20,459 nucleotides of DNA from a virus. Below are positions 1-8,402 of the stretch, one piece after another. Each line of letters begins with the position of its first letter. Within the stretch, counting starts at the first letter, position 1. Location: positions 1-20,459 of the IMG/VR virus record IMGVR_UViG_3300010354_005757. One strand, given 5' to 3'. The notes beneath the pieces were generated by a model. It worked only from the letters and a program-made list of their open reading frames with translations, did not search any database and was not told where the DNA came from. Both the position numbers and the translations under genes were made by a program.

Positions 1-2
1 AC

Positions 3-44
3 AAGTATGAAGAGGCAAGAAATGTCATGTTAAGAAAGTCATAA
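3..44 (+). CDS. C-terminal end of an upstream gene (partial)
   Basis: Reading in the frame that starts at base 3 gives KYEEARNVMLRKS followed by a TAA stop at 42-44. The composition is protein-like and the stop lies just ahead of a strong promoter, as expected for the end of a preceding gene. Only 13 residues are visible, so no function can be given. The frame starting at base 1 also closes quickly (TAA at 31-33), so the frame choice is a judgement. Confidence 0.4.
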   Translation, partial: KYEEARNVMLRKS

Positions 45-48
45 TCTA

Positions 49-77
49 TTGCTTTTAGTGTAAAATAGATATATAAT
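49..77 (+). promoter_or_regulatory. sigma70-type promoter (early/middle)
   Basis: TTGCTT (49-54), a 17-bp spacer and a perfect TATAAT (72-77) lie 27 bp ahead of the start codon at 105. The predicted transcript would begin near 84, leaving a short leader with an AGGAGA ribosome site (93-98). The same TATAAT/17-bp design recurs at three other places in this window, which makes chance unlikely. It should drive the two-gene unit 105-651, which then meets the terminator at 710-734. Confidence 0.75.
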
Positions 78-104
78 AACACATATACACACAGGAGAAG
101 TATT

Positions 105-383
105 ATGTTTACACCAAGTTTTTTTATCGATACAATTCAAGATACAAAAAGAATTGTTACCAATCATGTTTTCAAAGACCCTACGCTGAATAAAGCTGCC
201 AATGATTACATCACTGCTCAAACAGCATTTGCCAAGATGCTAGTGAATAACACCATTGATATTAGCAAATACAGCGTAGATTCTATCAGTAAAGTTTTAT
301 TTCCACAAGGTGTGGAAGTAACCAAAGCAGCTAGGGCTAAGGCTGCTAACAAGCCCGCAGACACAAACACACAAGGAGAATAA
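105..383 (+). CDS. Small helical protein, 92 aa, possibly phasin-like
   Basis: First gene of a two-gene unit driven by the promoter at 49-77. AGGAGA at 93-98 sits at good distance from the ATG. The protein has a hydrophobic N-terminal segment (FTPSFFIDTIQDT), a long stretch that looks helical (about residues 25-60, AANDYITAQTAFAKML) and a disordered Ala/Lys/Thr-rich tail. The amphipathic helices and the overall look weakly recall short phasins (granule-associated proteins), but no diagnostic motif is visible and I do not assign that function. It ends one base before the next ATG, so the two are probably co-translated. No transmembrane segment or catalytic motif is seen. The gene is convincing; the role is unknown. 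Confidence 0.82.
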   Translation: MFTPSFFIDTIQDTKRIVTNHVFKDPTLNKAANDYITAQTAFAKMLVNNTIDISKYSVDSISKVLFPQGVEVTKAARAKAANKPADTNTQGE

Positions 384-384
384 T

Positions 385-651
385 ATGTCTGATTTTACAC
401 CAAAACTACCAGAAGTTAAATTTAACAAGAACGGCTACGAGATCCGCACTGACATTCTTGCCATGGCCAAGGATATTGTTCAAGGCGAGTACACTATGAA
501 GTTTCAGGGTTGGGAAATGACTGCCAAGCGTGACGAAAAGACTGGACAAATTGTTAGTACAGTTGAAATGCCACAATTCCCAGGACTTGACAAAATTCTT
601 GAAACTGCTGAAAAGATGTACAGTTTTGTCAACAGTGGCGCAAAACGATAA
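385..651 (+). CDS. Conserved-looking small phage protein, 88 aa, unknown function
   Basis: Second gene of the sigma70-driven pair. Its ribosome site AGGAGA (374-379) lies inside the last codons of the gene before it, showing translational coupling. The sequence is soluble and mixed alpha/beta: an N-terminal basic part (KFNKNGYEIRTDILAMAKD), a middle strand region with FQGWEM, and a C-terminal helix (LDKILETAEKMYSFV). Proteins of this length and style occur in T4-like aquatic phages without known function. Nothing in the sequence identifies an enzyme. A bidirectional terminator follows 58 bp downstream, so the unit ends here. Confidence 0.82.
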   Translation: MSDFTPKLPEVKFNKNGYEIRTDILAMAKDIVQGEYTMKFQGWEMTAKRDEKTGQIVSTVEMPQFPGLDKILETAEKMYSFVNSGAKR

Positions 652-709
652 ATATTATATTAGTTAGAATTTATTATTTACGCTCATAGAGCATTTTATT
701 ATGCTAACG

Positions 710-734
710 AAAAAGGCCCGTTCTGGGCCTTTTT
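710..734. terminator. Bidirectional rho-independent terminator
   Basis: A10-type arm AAAAAGGCCC (710-719), 5-base loop GTTCT, and arm GGGCCTTTTT (725-734). The stem is perfect, GC-rich at its tip, with A and T runs on opposite sides, so a U tract follows the hairpin whichever strand is read. It lies between convergent genes: the plus unit ending at 651 and the minus virion block ending at 735. One element therefore closes both an early/middle unit and the long late block. Confidence 0.92.
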
Positions 735-1382
735 CTATATTGTTTTTTCGGTATATTCTGCCTTGTTCCAGCCTAATAAAAACTTAGCTTTCCAATCATT
801 TTGAGAGAAGCCCTTTAGATGCTGCCATTGGTCTCTCTGTTGCCAAACTCGTTTGGCCGCGTCATTCCAGTCAGTGTGACGTACTATGTAGTCAAAGTGT
901 AGCATACGATTGTTAAAATGTTCGTAATCGTAATTGTCATATTCTATGTGTATGACTTCAAATATTTCTCCGTTATGGACAGCATCTAAGGCAAAATCAA
1001 ATCCCCATTTAGGACGTGATTTAATTAAAAATTCTGCTTGCGGTATCTGTGTCTTTAATTTTTTTAATTGTTCTAGAGCATGTTGATCGTAACTACAACG
1101 ACATAAAAACATGCTATGGTCCAGAATTAAATCACTATTTTTCTGTGTTAACTTAAACCAAGGTTCTTGCCAACAACAATGATTTAATATCGGATGTTCA
1201 ATAGGATATTTCATTGCCGAATAAAACTTACGTTCAGCTTGGTTAAGTTCAAAACCATCTTTATCATAATAGAAAAAATCCTGCTCTTCTAAATCTTCTA
1301 CGGATTTAGAACAAACAGGATTAGACATTAGGTGAACGTCGTATCTAGCAAACATGTTATCTGTGCATTCCAAAGTTTCCAC
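735..1382 (-). CDS. Unknown protein, 215 aa, last gene of the late block
   Basis: The best start is GTG at 1382, because AGGTGAG lies just upstream at a normal distance. This makes a 26-bp overlap with the gene before it. The alternative ATG at 1355 starts one base after that gene's TAA but has a poor ribosome site. The protein is rich in Trp, His, Tyr, Asp and Lys, for example EHPILNHCCWQEPWF and RVWQQRDQWQHLKGF, with a cluster of acidic and aromatic residues around FEVIHIEYDNYDYEHF. It has no signal peptide or membrane segment. I do not recognise a family. Its place as the last gene before the terminator, co-directional with tail genes, suggests late expression. Confidence 0.78.
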   Translation of the reverse strand: METLECTDNMFARYDVHLMSNPVCSKSVEDLEEQDFFYYDKDGFELNQAERKFYSAMKYPIEHPILNHCCWQEPWFKLTQKNSDLILDHSMFLCRCSYDQHALEQLKKLKTQIPQAEFLIKSRPKWGFDFALDAVHNGEIFEVIHIEYDNYDYEHFNNRMLHFDYIVRHTDWNDAAKRVWQQRDQWQHLKGFSQNDWKAKFLLGWNKAEYTEKTI

Positions 1383-1755
1383 TCATTCTCACCTGTTCAA
1401 TATCATTACGTTTAGCATAATCATCTACTCGCATAGCCAACTGAAAGTCTAACAAGGTCAATCCCTTAACATCAAATGTAGTAGTTTTCACTGTGACTTC
1501 TGCTACGTCTTGAGTTACTTCGGCAAAATGGTCCATATCTTCGCATAGATTATTCATCCATTCTGTAAACTCTTGAGCATGTCTATGATCTTTGGCCACA
1601 TACTTGGCCTGTAGATCTTTATGATCTAACATTTCCCAGTCTGGTAGATATTTTGATTTAAGATCATCTAAGGCATCATTGCCAGGTTTGAATTCTTCTA
1701 CAGAATTAGATCTAAATTCACCTTCTACTATGTTAATAAAATTTCTTATATTCAT
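1357..1755 (-). CDS. Unknown virion-block protein, 132 aa
   Basis: An upstream in-frame ATG exists at 1773, but the start at 1755 is preferred: it forms a TAATG overlap with the stop of the 612-residue gene and has GGGAGA upstream. The protein is acidic and mostly helical (for example LDDLKSKYLPDWEML and WMNNLCEDMDHFAEV), with a C-terminal half reading TTTFDVKGLTLLDFQLAMRVDDYAKRND. The N-terminus MNIRNFINIVEG has hydrophobic residues spaced like the capsid-targeting peptides of T4 internal proteins and contains I-V-E before G, a possible prohead-protease site. That resemblance is weaker than for the genes at 16245 and 18176. Function is unknown. Confidence 0.8.
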   Translation of the reverse strand: MNIRNFINIVEGEFRSNSVEEFKPGNDALDDLKSKYLPDWEMLDHKDLQAKYVAKDHRHAQEFTEWMNNLCEDMDHFAEVTQDVAEVTVKTTTFDVKGLTLLDFQLAMRVDDYAKRNDIEQVRMSGNFGMHR

Positions 1756-3593
1756 TAATAAATCTCCCGCCACTGGATAGATGCGGCAACATCAGCACTT
1801 ATCTGGTTACCTGCGACAATAGTGCTTACTAATACTACAAACACTTCAGAATCAGTGCTGTCTATGTTCTGGCATATTACATTCTTCTTAGCAGACGTAA
1901 GACTGCCTGTGGCTACAGGACTTAGACTGTTTTGGCTAGAGCCCGAGGGCACATAACCTGAAGCAAAGCGGTCTACGTTGGCATCGGTAAATCCTGTAGC
2001 GTTTGTACAATATTCTACGCCACTGTTGGCATCTGCTGAAGTCCATACTAAACCTCCAGGTGCTGTAGTACTGAGGCTACCGGCACTGGGCAGTTTACAT
2101 AATTCATATACAATAGATTCTACTTTGGCAAACAGGCTAAGGCTAAGTGGACGAACGCTCAGTCTATTAGGATAACTGTTAAATGTGTTTTTTAATCTAA
2201 TGGCCACTAGGGGAAAACGTGTCTGTCCTGGTGTAGGCGTAGTACGAGCAGTGGTATAGATGCTCCAGTCGATGCCTGATTCTACATAGCCACCTTCACT
2301 CATTACAGTGGCACAGACTTGATCCATTGCACCGCCCGGTGTAGTGCCTGTGTTGCGTATTTCACAGCGTACAGGCAAGTTTGGATTAGCCATATAGACT
2401 ACAGGTAATACATTGCTGTGATAGTATTCGTGTGCTGTGATCAACTCACCGTTATGAACAAATCCGCAACGAACACGGCCTACACCTAACCATTGAAAGT
2501 CAATAAAACATAGTTGTGTTTTAGTAACATCTAGATTAAATCCGCTGGCTCCTGTGCCATCACACTTGTCTACGTTCCATTCACTCTGTGGCACACGGCG
2601 TTTGTAGGTATAAGGACTACCATTAACTGTGGTAACATAGTTGCTTTCGTCTGGGCTTCCGCTAACATAACTTCTTATGACCCAATTTAGAGTTTGTGTA
2701 CTAGTACTAACTGTAGAGCCATCTGCTGTGTCGCTACCCACCTGTTCAAAGTAGATGCCATCACGATCATCAAAGTAGCCTGTGCGTTTTGTGACATTAC
2801 GATGCGGTGCTCTAAAGTGAAAACTGCTGTAGATCAGTTGGCTCTTGCCTGGCTGATAATGATGATAGAATTTAGTCTGGTGTATGGCGTATGATCCGCT
2901 AGCACTTGAAGTAGCCAATATGGCCATAGCCTGATTAACATCAAAAGTTATTGAGCCACCGTTGGCTGTTTTGTCATTAAAGTTTGGATCTAGAGCATAT
3001 AAGTGTTTGTAGTCGCCTAGGGTAAACACTTCGCTGACACGGGCACGACCAAAAGCATCTGGATTAGCTCCTGCTACACTTACTTCTCCGTTGATAGTAG
3101 CATTTACATTACCAGTGACTGTCCAAGGATTTGTGCCTTGATTGACTGTGACAGTTCCATCTACTGTCACAGGTTCTGCTATGGTTATTGATCCGTTAGT
3201 AACATTTACATAGATAGGATTGCTAGAACTATTAGCATTAGTGTCTTTGCTGATAGGAACATAACTGTTGGTCAGTTTGGTTAATACACCATCTGTGGTA
3301 TTCCCACGCAGACGATCCCAAGTACTACCGTTAAACACCATATTGTGGCTTTCTGTAGGCAACGACCACGGAGCAGTTTCTGCATCATTGTTAGGTAAGT
3401 CAAATACGAGATCGTTGGTGCCATCCCATAACTTAACTTTGTTAACAATAACATCACCTTCAAGATTGATGCCGTCAACGTGAACTCGAACCACAGGCTC
3501 GCCTGAGGCATTATACTGCATGGCTTGATGCAGATCGTTTAAGTGATAGTTCTTACTATCGTGTTCGTAGTTACTTGGAGGAATTGAAGGCAT
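1755..3593 (-). CDS. Large virion structural protein, 612 aa (tail/baseplate or fibre)
   Basis: The protein is rich in Thr, Ser, Asn, Gly and Val with alternating beta-strand patterns, as in phage tail appendages. Residues 128-175 are strand repeats built on VTVDGTVTV and VTGNVNATINGE. At 180-200, AFGRARVSEVFTLGDYKHLY resembles a motif I associate with marine T4-like virion proteins. Residues about 241-415 (FYHHYQPGK; YFDDRDGIYFEQ; SEWNVDKCDGTGASGF; VGRVRCGF; NLPVRCEI) match a region of the 1309-residue protein at 4448-8377, so the two share a paralogous domain. A beta-rich C-terminal domain follows. There is no signal peptide. It starts with ATG at 3593 and is followed by a TAATG-coupled gene. 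Virion role is likely; exact position in the particle is inferred. Confidence 0.85.
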   Translation of the reverse strand: MPSIPPSNYEHDSKNYHLNDLHQAMQYNASGEPVVRVHVDGINLEGDVIVNKVKLWDGTNDLVFDLPNNDAETAPWSLPTESHNMVFNGSTWDRLRGNTTDGVLTKLTNSYVPISKDTNANSSSNPIYVNVTNGSITIAEPVTVDGTVTVNQGTNPWTVTGNVNATINGEVSVAGANPDAFGRARVSEVFTLGDYKHLYALDPNFNDKTANGGSITFDVNQAMAILATSSASGSYAIHQTKFYHHYQPGKSQLIYSSFHFRAPHRNVTKRTGYFDDRDGIYFEQVGSDTADGSTVSTSTQTLNWVIRSYVSGSPDESNYVTTVNGSPYTYKRRVPQSEWNVDKCDGTGASGFNLDVTKTQLCFIDFQWLGVGRVRCGFVHNGELITAHEYYHSNVLPVVYMANPNLPVRCEIRNTGTTPGGAMDQVCATVMSEGGYVESGIDWSIYTTARTTPTPGQTRFPLVAIRLKNTFNSYPNRLSVRPLSLSLFAKVESIVYELCKLPSAGSLSTTAPGGLVWTSADANSGVEYCTNATGFTDANVDRFASGYVPSGSSQNSLSPVATGSLTSAKKNVICQNIDSTDSEVFVVLVSTIVAGNQISADVAASIQWREIY

Positions 3594-3594
3594 A

Positions 3595-3855
3595 TTAAGT
3601 TGTCCAAGGACGTCCGTCAGTTAACGTTGTGGCACCGTCATCAGGTTCAATATCATTGGCATTGTAAGGGTTAGGCAAAAGATTCTTATCTAATACGTTG
3701 TTAGTTCGATACCATGGCGCGGTTGGATCTATTGCGCCGCTGATAGTTCCGTCGTTGGCTACAACCTTACCTTGACGTTTTGCTTCAGCAATGGCTAATT
3801 TAGCATCTTGGCGTTCTTGTCTAGTTGATAGGTGTGCTATTCCATTTGCTGACAT
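3595..3855 (-). CDS. Small protein of the virion block, 86 aa
   Basis: ATG at 3855 has AGGAG seven bases upstream, and the stop sits one base ahead of the next gene's start. The N-terminal half is a charged helix (STRQERQDAKLAIAEAKRQGK); the C-terminal half is Pro/Asn/Asp-rich and extended (DPTAPWYRTNNVLDKN, NPYNANDIEPDDGATT). This two-part layout suits a small adaptor that packs an extended arm against a partner. No motif identifies it. Its position between large structural genes suggests that it is a minor virion or assembly protein. Confidence 0.78.
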   Translation of the reverse strand: MSANGIAHLSTRQERQDAKLAIAEAKRQGKVVANDGTISGAIDPTAPWYRTNNVLDKNLLPNPYNANDIEPDDGATTLTDGRPWTT

Positions 3856-3856
3856 A

Positions 3857-4156
3857 TTAATACTCCTGTTGATTAGGATGCTGACTTGGATCTTTTACAC
3901 GTAGATCATGTGGATGTTTAGGCCCGTTAACTCCGCCGCCAGCATCTGTAGTCACAGCTTCGATGCCTGCGTATTCTTCGTTGGGTTCATTGGCGAATTC
4001 TCTACCGTTGATACCTGTTAAGAAATCAGCAATTTGCTTAATTCTGTTAGGATCGTCTTGTCCCATGTTAGATAGAGGACTTTGATCGTTGCCAGAGTCT
4101 TGTTCTGCGTGATCAATTACATCCGCCATTTTTCTAAGTAGTTCAGCTATTCTCAT
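3857..4156 (-). CDS. Small acidic protein of the virion block, 99 aa
   Basis: ATG at 4156 directly follows the preceding stop (TAAATG), with GAGGAG upstream at good spacing. The N-terminus MRIAELLRKMADVIDHAE is an amphipathic helix. It resembles the MRVIDIL and MKVHEII starts found elsewhere in this window but lacks the Glu-Ala cleavage position. The rest is acidic and low in hydrophobics, with a Gly-rich stretch (TTDAGGGVNGPKHPH) and a disordered C-terminus. Function unknown. It is co-directional and tightly spaced with structural genes. Confidence 0.78.
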   Translation of the reverse strand: MRIAELLRKMADVIDHAEQDSGNDQSPLSNMGQDDPNRIKQIADFLTGINGREFANEPNEEYAGIEAVTTDAGGGVNGPKHPHDLRVKDPSQHPNQQEY

Positions 4157-4444
4157 TTAATTCTCCTCATCTGGATCAATAAAATCTAGATGTTTAGCTT
4201 TAATAAAATTTATTAACGCTCGTCTCGCTGCCAAATATTGTGCTTTCACAGTTTCTAAATTACTAATAGTGTCGCTTGAAACACGATAGTTATATTCGGT
4301 CTGTGCAGCATTATAATCAAATGAGATACTTCTATATGCTGTAGCTAAATCAATACCTTCAATGTCTTGGCCATCATTGGCTGCTAATACATATAATCGA
4401 TCTCTTTCTGCTCTCCATTCGGGGCTAAAACTAAAATTATTCAT
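4157..4444 (-). CDS. Small helical protein of the virion block, 95 aa
   Basis: ATG at 4444 has AAGGA upstream and lies 3 bp after the stop of the 1309-residue gene. The sequence has two long helices (about residues 30-50 and 58-85, the latter TISNLETVKAQYLAARRAL) and an acidic tail. It begins MNNFSFSPEWRAERDRLY. The helical content and size suit a chaperone or connector for the large protein translated just before it, but this is inference from position. No known motif is visible. Confidence 0.78.
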   Translation of the reverse strand: MNNFSFSPEWRAERDRLYVLAANDGQDIEGIDLATAYRSISFDYNAAQTEYNYRVSSDTISNLETVKAQYLAARRALINFIKAKHLDFIDPDEEN

Positions 4445-4447
4445 ATA

Positions 4448-7400
4448 TTATCCTTGGCTTTCTGTCCACGATATACGTGATCTAATAGATTGGTTTTGCC
4501 CGCTTAGATTTCTCACAAATACAGTAATAAGATCAGGACCGTCTGGGTAGACTCTATTGCCACCTATAATACTATTTCCAAGATCTCGAATAATGTCAAT
4601 GGCTTGACTGGTCACAGCAGATCTTCCGGATCCTTCTTCAGCAAAAAAGCTCAACAGTGTGTCACCAGCGACTGGTGTTGGGGTTGTGCCACTAACCGAA
4701 TGATCAATATACTGACTGATACTACCATTTCCTGTTCTAATATAGTTGTTTTGATTGGTAAACAATGTGCTTTCTGTGTTGAGTCTCAGTGTAACTTGAA
4801 AGAATCCAGTACAGGCCACACTGACAGTTTTCAGTGTCAGCGCACTTCGATTGATTAAAGCTCTTCTGCCAAACTGATCTCCAATGCCGTTATCAACACT
4901 GGGCGCAAGACGTACACTGATCAAAGGAACTTCACTACCTGCTCCTACTGTCACTGCATTGTTGTTACCCGCGGTAAACAAGTATGATTTGTCTTCATCG
5001 AAACGACCGTCCATCATAACCGACACACCCCAGTGACTTAGACTCGGGCCGCAGTTTTGATTGAAACTCCAAATATTATCTCCAATAGCAGCTGAAGCAT
5101 TAGCTGATAATCCGTATTCGTTTCGCTGTGTGATAGTGAATCTTGTAGCGCTCTGTCCTTGTAAAGTTCCACCACTGCCCGGAACTCCTTTGGTATATCG
5201 CATTATTTCAAAGTTTATTGACACTCGACCAATGCGCGGAAAATCGTTGGCCTCTGTGTCCCACATATCGAATGTGGTGCTGCCGCTGCTAAGTACAGAT
5301 CTTAGAACACCACGTTTTGATCTATTATAAATTTCAAATCGTCCTGGCAAGTTACCTGACCGCATGTATGCTTCAGTATTGGTATTGTTGTTGATAAACT
5401 CATGACAGTAAGCAATAGAGCCGTCCAATGTTCTCATACCAAATCTTACCTTACCGGCACCATACCAACTGTAGTCCATGAACACCATCTGCATTTTATT
5501 AGCATCAAATATATAACCACTTGGTCCATTGCCGTCAAACTTATCAATATTAAACTCAGTTTGTCTCACTCGAAAATCTTGAGTAAGCAATATTCGTAAA
5601 CCAGATTCTGTAACAGTTTTGATTGCAGGTGCAGTGAATATCTGGGTGTCACTCTGTACCTGACTAACAATATATGACACACCTTTTATCACAATGTAAT
5701 CACCTTCTCTCAACTGGCTTAACCATTTGGTACCAGTGCCAGTGACCACAGAAGAATTTAAAGTTACAGATACAGAACCAGTAAGCTGAAATGTGCTGGC
5801 CCTACGAACAACAAACAGATCAGTACCATCATGCTCAAAAAACAATCCGTTTTGGTCGTCAAACATACCGTCACGCACCACTGCATCTTGCCAAGATTGT
5901 ACTACCACTCGGCCTACACCGCCTGGAGATGTGTCAGTGGGCTGAGTGCCAGCAGGCAATACCACAGTGAATGTTCTTGCATCAGCGATAGCACTCACTC
6001 GGAAAAAACCATTATATCTATTCAGGCCTGAAGTTACTGTGAATCCTGAAAGATATACGGCTGCACCTAATCTATTAGAATCAGGAGTAGCAAATCCATG
6101 ATCTTGATCTGTGGTAATGGTAAATGTAAAAGGATTAGTACCAGTCAAAACAAGTGTGCCAACAACATCGTAAGTGGGTTTAAACAGCACACCTGTTGAA
6201 AACTGTACCCCTTTACCTGATTGATATCTAAAATATCGCCTTGTTTGTCTAATGATCTGAGCGTTTGGACTGTTTGTTGCTGTAGTTATCGACACACCGC
6301 CATCATTGAATCTATGTGTAGGAAGTCCTTCGGGTCTTACATACACAAAAGTGTTGGCTGTACTAAGTGTGGCATTAGATCCGTAGTTAGTGAGATTTCT
6401 AGTTGTAAAAGTTACTTGTGTAGATGACGTGACATTTTTTATAACAAATGCACCTATATGAAGTGCTGATGCCTGTGTAGTATCTACAAGAAATATTGAG
6501 TTGCCTGGAAATAATGAATGAGGACTGGCAAAATTTATTGCGGCATCTGTTGTTCCAGAAATACTTGTTACACTATTGATAACCAGTTGTGAATTTTCAA
6601 AAAATCCACCAGTGTAGATAGTACTGTTAGCATTGTTATATACTGTGCCAGTCACTGTGGTCTTGGTTGTTGTCATGTCAAATGTAGTAGTGCTAACCAC
6701 ACTGCGAATAACTCCAGTAACATCTGCAGTTCGATTAAGTGTTTCTCTTATAGATATTGGTTGCCCAACAAAAAACGGCGAAACAGGTGCCTGTGCTACT
6801 ACTACTCTGACATTGCCGCCGCCGCCGGCTTGGCCGCCGCCGGCTCCTGCTGTAATTACACTAAATCCTTGTAGAGAATCCACTAGAATCTGCGCTTGTG
6901 CTGCGCTGTTGACGCCGTCACCGACCATCAACGTTGTGTTACCGTTATTGTTGAGAGTATATCGAACGTTGATATTACCAGAGTTGGCAAAGAAAGTAAA
7001 TTCTACAGTAGTTTGAAGACCGCTGCTACCTCCGTAGTTATAACCTCTCCATACCAGTCTATACTCGTTTGCTGTTGTTGAGCCGCCGTTTAATTGTAAT
7101 AGTCGTTTATCACCTTTAAAGAAACCTAAGTGTCTAAAGTTTGGACTATTTCCCACGCCCACGCCGCTGGGTTCTGTGCCTGGAATACTACCAGTGCCAC
7201 CGCCAAAACTGATATAACCATTAGTACCCACAAACAGCTGATTGTAAGTTGTGCCCAAGAACTGTATGTTGAATGGTAGAGACACTGTGACAAATGAGTC
7301 ATCACTATCACCACTGAACAACAACGACAGACCGCTAGTACCTTGAGTAGGCACACTAGCGTTGACAGATATGGCAGCGGGCTGAGTAGCAGCGGCAATA

Positions 7401-8377
7401 CCTGTGATACTGGTAATTTGACTACCGGTAAATGCTGGTTCGTTTGCTTTTAAAAATGTTGATGGATAGTTTTGAATTAATTCAACTGATTCCCATTTAG
7501 TTCCTTGACTGCTGTACTCAAAGTCAGTGTCCATCAGACTTTGAGGTGTGGATACACGTAGTTTTTCCACAGCGTCTTGGAATACAGAATCAGGTTTCAT
7601 GCTGGCACTACCTTCGTCATAGATGATGGTAATTTCGTCAGCAGCTTTCATGTTGCTAGTTGTAGAGAAGAAATACAGCGTAGTCAAATCATCAGGTAGT
7701 GATTTGTAAATGCTATAAGCAGTACGAGTGGCATCTGCAAAATTATACATGATAATACCACGTGTGCTGTTAACAATCAACGCAGATTTTTTAAGTGTAA
7801 GTTTGCCTCTTGTTTCAAGTCGTCCCCAAAATCCGTTTGGTGTTACTAGCGCTGGCAAAGATGTAAGGCCATTGATAATCACATCACTAATGCCAGTAAG
7901 TAAGGTAGTTACTCTGGCATTGGCTCCTCCTTCCCCGTTAGAGCCTGTTGTAATTTGAGGTTCTGCTGTTTGATATGCAGGACTAGCCGCGATACCAGGC
8001 AGCACATAGTTATTAATCAAGGATATGATAAAAGTATATACTGCTTGTTCAGGTAATCGATCTCCATCCACTTGAGGAACATCGCCAACCCAATAAAATG
8101 AAGCTATGTATCTAGTTTGTACGTTTCCATTGTATTTGATATCATTGAACAGTGCCTCTAACACATAGCCGATATCTCTTTCGCATTTGGCTGAGCTATA
8201 TTCGTAATCTTGAAATGGTGCAGTATTGGCTTGTATCTGAGCCTGAATATATGCTACAGCTTGTTTTGCTATAAAGGTTTTATTAGCAACCAATCTAGCA
8301 TAAGCGTTTGGAAATGCGTTAAATGTTTCATTAGACCCTGGAGTAAATGTGTAATTTATTATTTGTTTTTTTGCCAT
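4448..8377 (-). CDS. Giant virion structural protein, 1309 aa, probable host-contact appendage
   Basis: Regions seen in order: residues 25-130 are helical (YARLVANKTFIAKQAVAYI, then YSSAKCERDIGYVLEALFND), a layout I associate with marine T4-like structural proteins. Residues about 345-480 form a beta domain with LPFNIQFLGTTYNQLFVG, TNGYISFG and LVWRGYNYGG, similar in style to nidogen-like or lectin-like adhesion domains. A Gly-rich hinge (510-522) follows. Then come beta repeats of Ser/Thr/Val. A region at about 690-1020 (FDDQNGLFFEHDGTD; TEFNIDKFDGNGPSGY; NLPGRFEIYN) is paralogous to the 612-residue protein at 1755-3593. The C-terminal domain ends with ISWTESQG. No signal peptide or enzyme motif is seen. 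It starts with ATG at 8377. Receptor-contact is inference from the domain style and the fibre neighbours. Confidence 0.85.
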   Translation of the reverse strand: MAKKQIINYTFTPGSNETFNAFPNAYARLVANKTFIAKQAVAYIQAQIQANTAPFQDYEYSSAKCERDIGYVLEALFNDIKYNGNVQTRYIASFYWVGDVPQVDGDRLPEQAVYTFIISLINNYVLPGIAASPAYQTAEPQITTGSNGEGGANARVTTLLTGISDVIINGLTSLPALVTPNGFWGRLETRGKLTLKKSALIVNSTRGIIMYNFADATRTAYSIYKSLPDDLTTLYFFSTTSNMKAADEITIIYDEGSASMKPDSVFQDAVEKLRVSTPQSLMDTDFEYSSQGTKWESVELIQNYPSTFLKANEPAFTGSQITSITGIAAATQPAAISVNASVPTQGTSGLSLLFSGDSDDSFVTVSLPFNIQFLGTTYNQLFVGTNGYISFGGGTGSIPGTEPSGVGVGNSPNFRHLGFFKGDKRLLQLNGGSTTANEYRLVWRGYNYGGSSGLQTTVEFTFFANSGNINVRYTLNNNGNTTLMVGDGVNSAAQAQILVDSLQGFSVITAGAGGGQAGGGGNVRVVVAQAPVSPFFVGQPISIRETLNRTADVTGVIRSVVSTTTFDMTTTKTTVTGTVYNNANSTIYTGGFFENSQLVINSVTSISGTTDAAINFASPHSLFPGNSIFLVDTTQASALHIGAFVIKNVTSSTQVTFTTRNLTNYGSNATLSTANTFVYVRPEGLPTHRFNDGGVSITTATNSPNAQIIRQTRRYFRYQSGKGVQFSTGVLFKPTYDVVGTLVLTGTNPFTFTITTDQDHGFATPDSNRLGAAVYLSGFTVTSGLNRYNGFFRVSAIADARTFTVVLPAGTQPTDTSPGGVGRVVVQSWQDAVVRDGMFDDQNGLFFEHDGTDLFVVRRASTFQLTGSVSVTLNSSVVTGTGTKWLSQLREGDYIVIKGVSYIVSQVQSDTQIFTAPAIKTVTESGLRILLTQDFRVRQTEFNIDKFDGNGPSGYIFDANKMQMVFMDYSWYGAGKVRFGMRTLDGSIAYCHEFINNNTNTEAYMRSGNLPGRFEIYNRSKRGVLRSVLSSGSTTFDMWDTEANDFPRIGRVSINFEIMRYTKGVPGSGGTLQGQSATRFTITQRNEYGLSANASAAIGDNIWSFNQNCGPSLSHWGVSVMMDGRFDEDKSYLFTAGNNNAVTVGAGSEVPLISVRLAPSVDNGIGDQFGRRALINRSALTLKTVSVACTGFFQVTLRLNTESTLFTNQNNYIRTGNGSISQYIDHSVSGTTPTPVAGDTLLSFFAEEGSGRSAVTSQAIDIIRDLGNSIIGGNRVYPDGPDLITVFVRNLSGQNQSIRSRISWTESQG

Positions 8378-8394
8378 ATAAAGTCTCTTTGGTA

Positions 8395-8402
8395 TATTTA
8401 AC
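8395..8402 (-). promoter_or_regulatory. Possible weak late-type promoter box
   Basis: The minus strand reads GTTAAATA here, six of eight matches to TATAAATA, 17 bp ahead of the ATG at 8377. It overlaps the stop of the preceding gene. The same GTTAAATA occurs ahead of the aminolevulinate synthase gene. In an AT-rich genome, six of eight can arise by chance, so this is only a candidate internal promoter. Confidence 0.25.

Noticed and set aside
649-656. GATAAATA on the plus strand after the gene ending at 651
   Set aside because: There is no plus-strand gene nearby downstream, and a terminator follows; a chance match at a TAA stop.
6815-6844. GC-rich repeated GCC/GGC stretch in an AT-rich gene
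   Set aside because: It encodes a Gly-rich hinge (residues 510-522) of the 1309-residue protein, so codon use for glycine explains it.
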